Assembly: GCF_036898095.1 (NCBI RefSeq)
Contig: NC_090726.1
Location: forward strand, 39,926,460-39,990,459
Reading direction: 5' to 3'
Source: Palaemon carinicauda
Lineage: Eukaryota; Arthropoda; Malacostraca; Decapoda; Palaemonidae
Length of the DNA stretch: 64,000 nucleotides
Within the stretch, counting starts at the first letter, position 1. The number at the start of each line of letters is the position of its first letter. The position numbers were made by a program, and so were the translations under genes. The notes under the pieces are model-generated. The model saw only the letters and a list, made by a program, of their open reading frames with translations. It ran no database searches and was not told the origin of the DNA. This document shows positions 62,601 to 64,000 of this stretch, one piece after another.

Positions 62601-63385
62601 ACAATAAGTATTTACTAGCGACAATAAATAAGTGTCCTTTTACAAGGAAACGCGTTTTTCTAAAGGTAAAAGTTGGTTTCTACAAGGATAGTTTTCCCTG
62701 TCCGTAACTATAATAAAACCAAAATTCTTCCCGTGTTGTTCTATAATAACCAACCTTTATATTATCGTCTAATAGACCAAAATAAGCTATTTCCATGGAA
62801 ATTGATTTGACAATTTATAATAATAACAACACCTGTTCATACAAATTAGTCACCCCTAAAATGCTTCCATATCATACTTGTGTGACATTTAATTGTTTGT
62901 AATACATTTTGTCGAAGTAAACAATCATTGAAAATACATAAAAACGGTAATTTTGTATTGTATTACAGGGTGAGATTTCTATGAGAAAATATGTTTTTCT
63001 ATAGTAAATAACGTGATTTAACCGAATTTGATGTTCATTTCAATCGGAAACAAACAGATCAACCAATTCGGATAACTTTAAGTTGCCGAATTGGTTGCTG
63101 TTATTACGGATGAAATGAAGGAGAAAACCGGTTAGATCACATAAAATCTTACCTAAAATTAGATTTACATCAGGATTTTAAAAAGTTAATGGATATCAGA
63201 GAAGCAGAATTGAAAAAGAGCTCATGACATTATTTAATCTCATGGGCTATTTTAGACTATATAATAACATTAAAATTCAATTCCAATTTCACTCACCGTT
63301 TTAATTTTGTTTTTATATAACACCAAACTTGGACCCCCAGACGAAGTCTTCATGTAAACGTATAAAAAGGTATTGCAGCATCACA
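62600..63385. other. No gene recognised
   Basis: AT-rich sequence without identifiable features. Confidence 0.5.
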
Positions 63386-63387
63386 TA

Positions 63388-63490
63388 TTACACAAAACTG
63401 ATTACGTATATATGGTTTCTTCATCGATATCTTACACAAAACTGATTACGTATATATGGTTTCTTCATCGATATCTTACACAAAATTAAC
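63388..63490. repeat. 44-bp direct tandem duplication
   Basis: Two identical 44-bp units starting TTACACAAAACTGATTACGT, followed by a partial third unit. Identity implies recent origin or an assembly duplicate. Confidence 0.9.
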
Positions 63491-63610
63491 CTTCATTCCT
63501 TAAATAGTTTGATAAACAGTTACAGTTGTAACTACACTTAAGACAACAATCACAAGCGTCTTGACACTTCTGAGTTTCCATGGTAACTCAACTCTCCGAG
63601 TTAGTTCAGG

Positions 63611-63803
63611 GTTGCCAGGTTTCCTAAATGAGAAAAGGCCAACTTCTAATCAACAGAAGCTTTAAAAGGCCACCCATTAGTAGAAAAAGGCCAAATATAT
63701 AGTATTTAAGGCCCGCCTTTTTTCATATTACTAAAGGCCAGCCAATTTTTCTAAAAAGGCCAAATTTGAGGTTTTTTGGCCTGAAAAAAGCCAAACTGGC
63801 AAC
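63611..63803. mobile_element. MITE-like element with GTTGCCAGGTTT ends
   Basis: It starts GTTGCCAGGTTTCC and ends AAACTGGCAAC, an inverted pair of ~11-12 bp. The body has several AAAGGCCA repeats in both orientations. Both flanks contain TCCGAGT, a possible target duplication remnant. CAGGG directly before the left end resembles hAT-type ends, but this is only suggestive. Confidence 0.65.
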
Positions 63804-64000
63804 TCCGAGTAACTTAGCTGTTGTCAGATGCCACCTCTTAGAGTAATTACTAAATTTCTTTAACAGTGATGTTTCTGTAATGTTTCATTTTAGATTATAT
63901 CAAAACATAGTTCTATTAGTTTTATATATAGATTAGTAAACATTTGCGACAAAAATTTCACTCTATAAGAATGTTGTTTTTTTTTTATTAGAGTTTAGAT

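Noticed and set aside
62424..62707. Frames reading YIYIYIYI
   Set aside because: Translation of the TA microsatellite.

Overview
This is eukaryotic, animal nuclear DNA. It has no operons or bacterial gene signals, one large secreted-protein exon preceded by a 3' splice site, tRNA-derived SINEs, microsatellites and many retrotransposons. DIRS-type (tyrosine-recombinase, YR) retrotransposons are known to be abundant in decapod crustaceans. Together with the repeat style this suggests a shrimp-like decapod. The organism call is inference; the element calls come from the sequence.

About two thirds of the window is DIRS-type elements, all main copies on the minus strand. Each has gag, RT-RNase H-methyltransferase-like (pol) and YR reading frames, inverted terminal repeats (ITRs), and an internal complementary region (ICR) next to the right ITR. 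Family I has four copies: A (1-3375, cut by the window edge), 1 (7641-14110, nearly intact), 2 (29061-37414, decayed) and 3 (51109-57507, decayed). Family II has different termini and a GC-rich gag region: copy 4 (37446-45338), copy 5 (45556-59559) and a relic at 60146-62400. Copy 3 sits inside copy 5. A 5'-truncated non-LTR element sits inside the YR gene of copy 2. A still older YR relic of a third type lies on the plus strand at 5880-7260.

The only convincing host gene is at 15162-18470 (+). It encodes a 1102-residue, probably secreted protein with two six-cysteine kringle domains, a degenerate third kringle start and repeated unassigned modules. The region 18.5-29 kb holds no recognisable gene. 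It contains a tRNA-derived SINE family (three copies, one with ten exact 40-bp internal units), a non-LTR 3' end, tandem duplications and unassigned interspersed repeats. The right end (60-64 kb) is a mosaic of a YR relic, a non-LTR fragment and terminal-inverted-repeat (MITE-like) elements.

Within one DIRS copy the parts work together. Gag would package the RNA. RT and RNase H make cDNA. The ITRs and ICR allow a circular intermediate to form, and the YR inserts that circle without target duplication. The most informative features are the shared CAT circle-junction triplet in all five ICRs, the 2.9-kb YR frame overlapping pol, and the near-intact state of copy 1.
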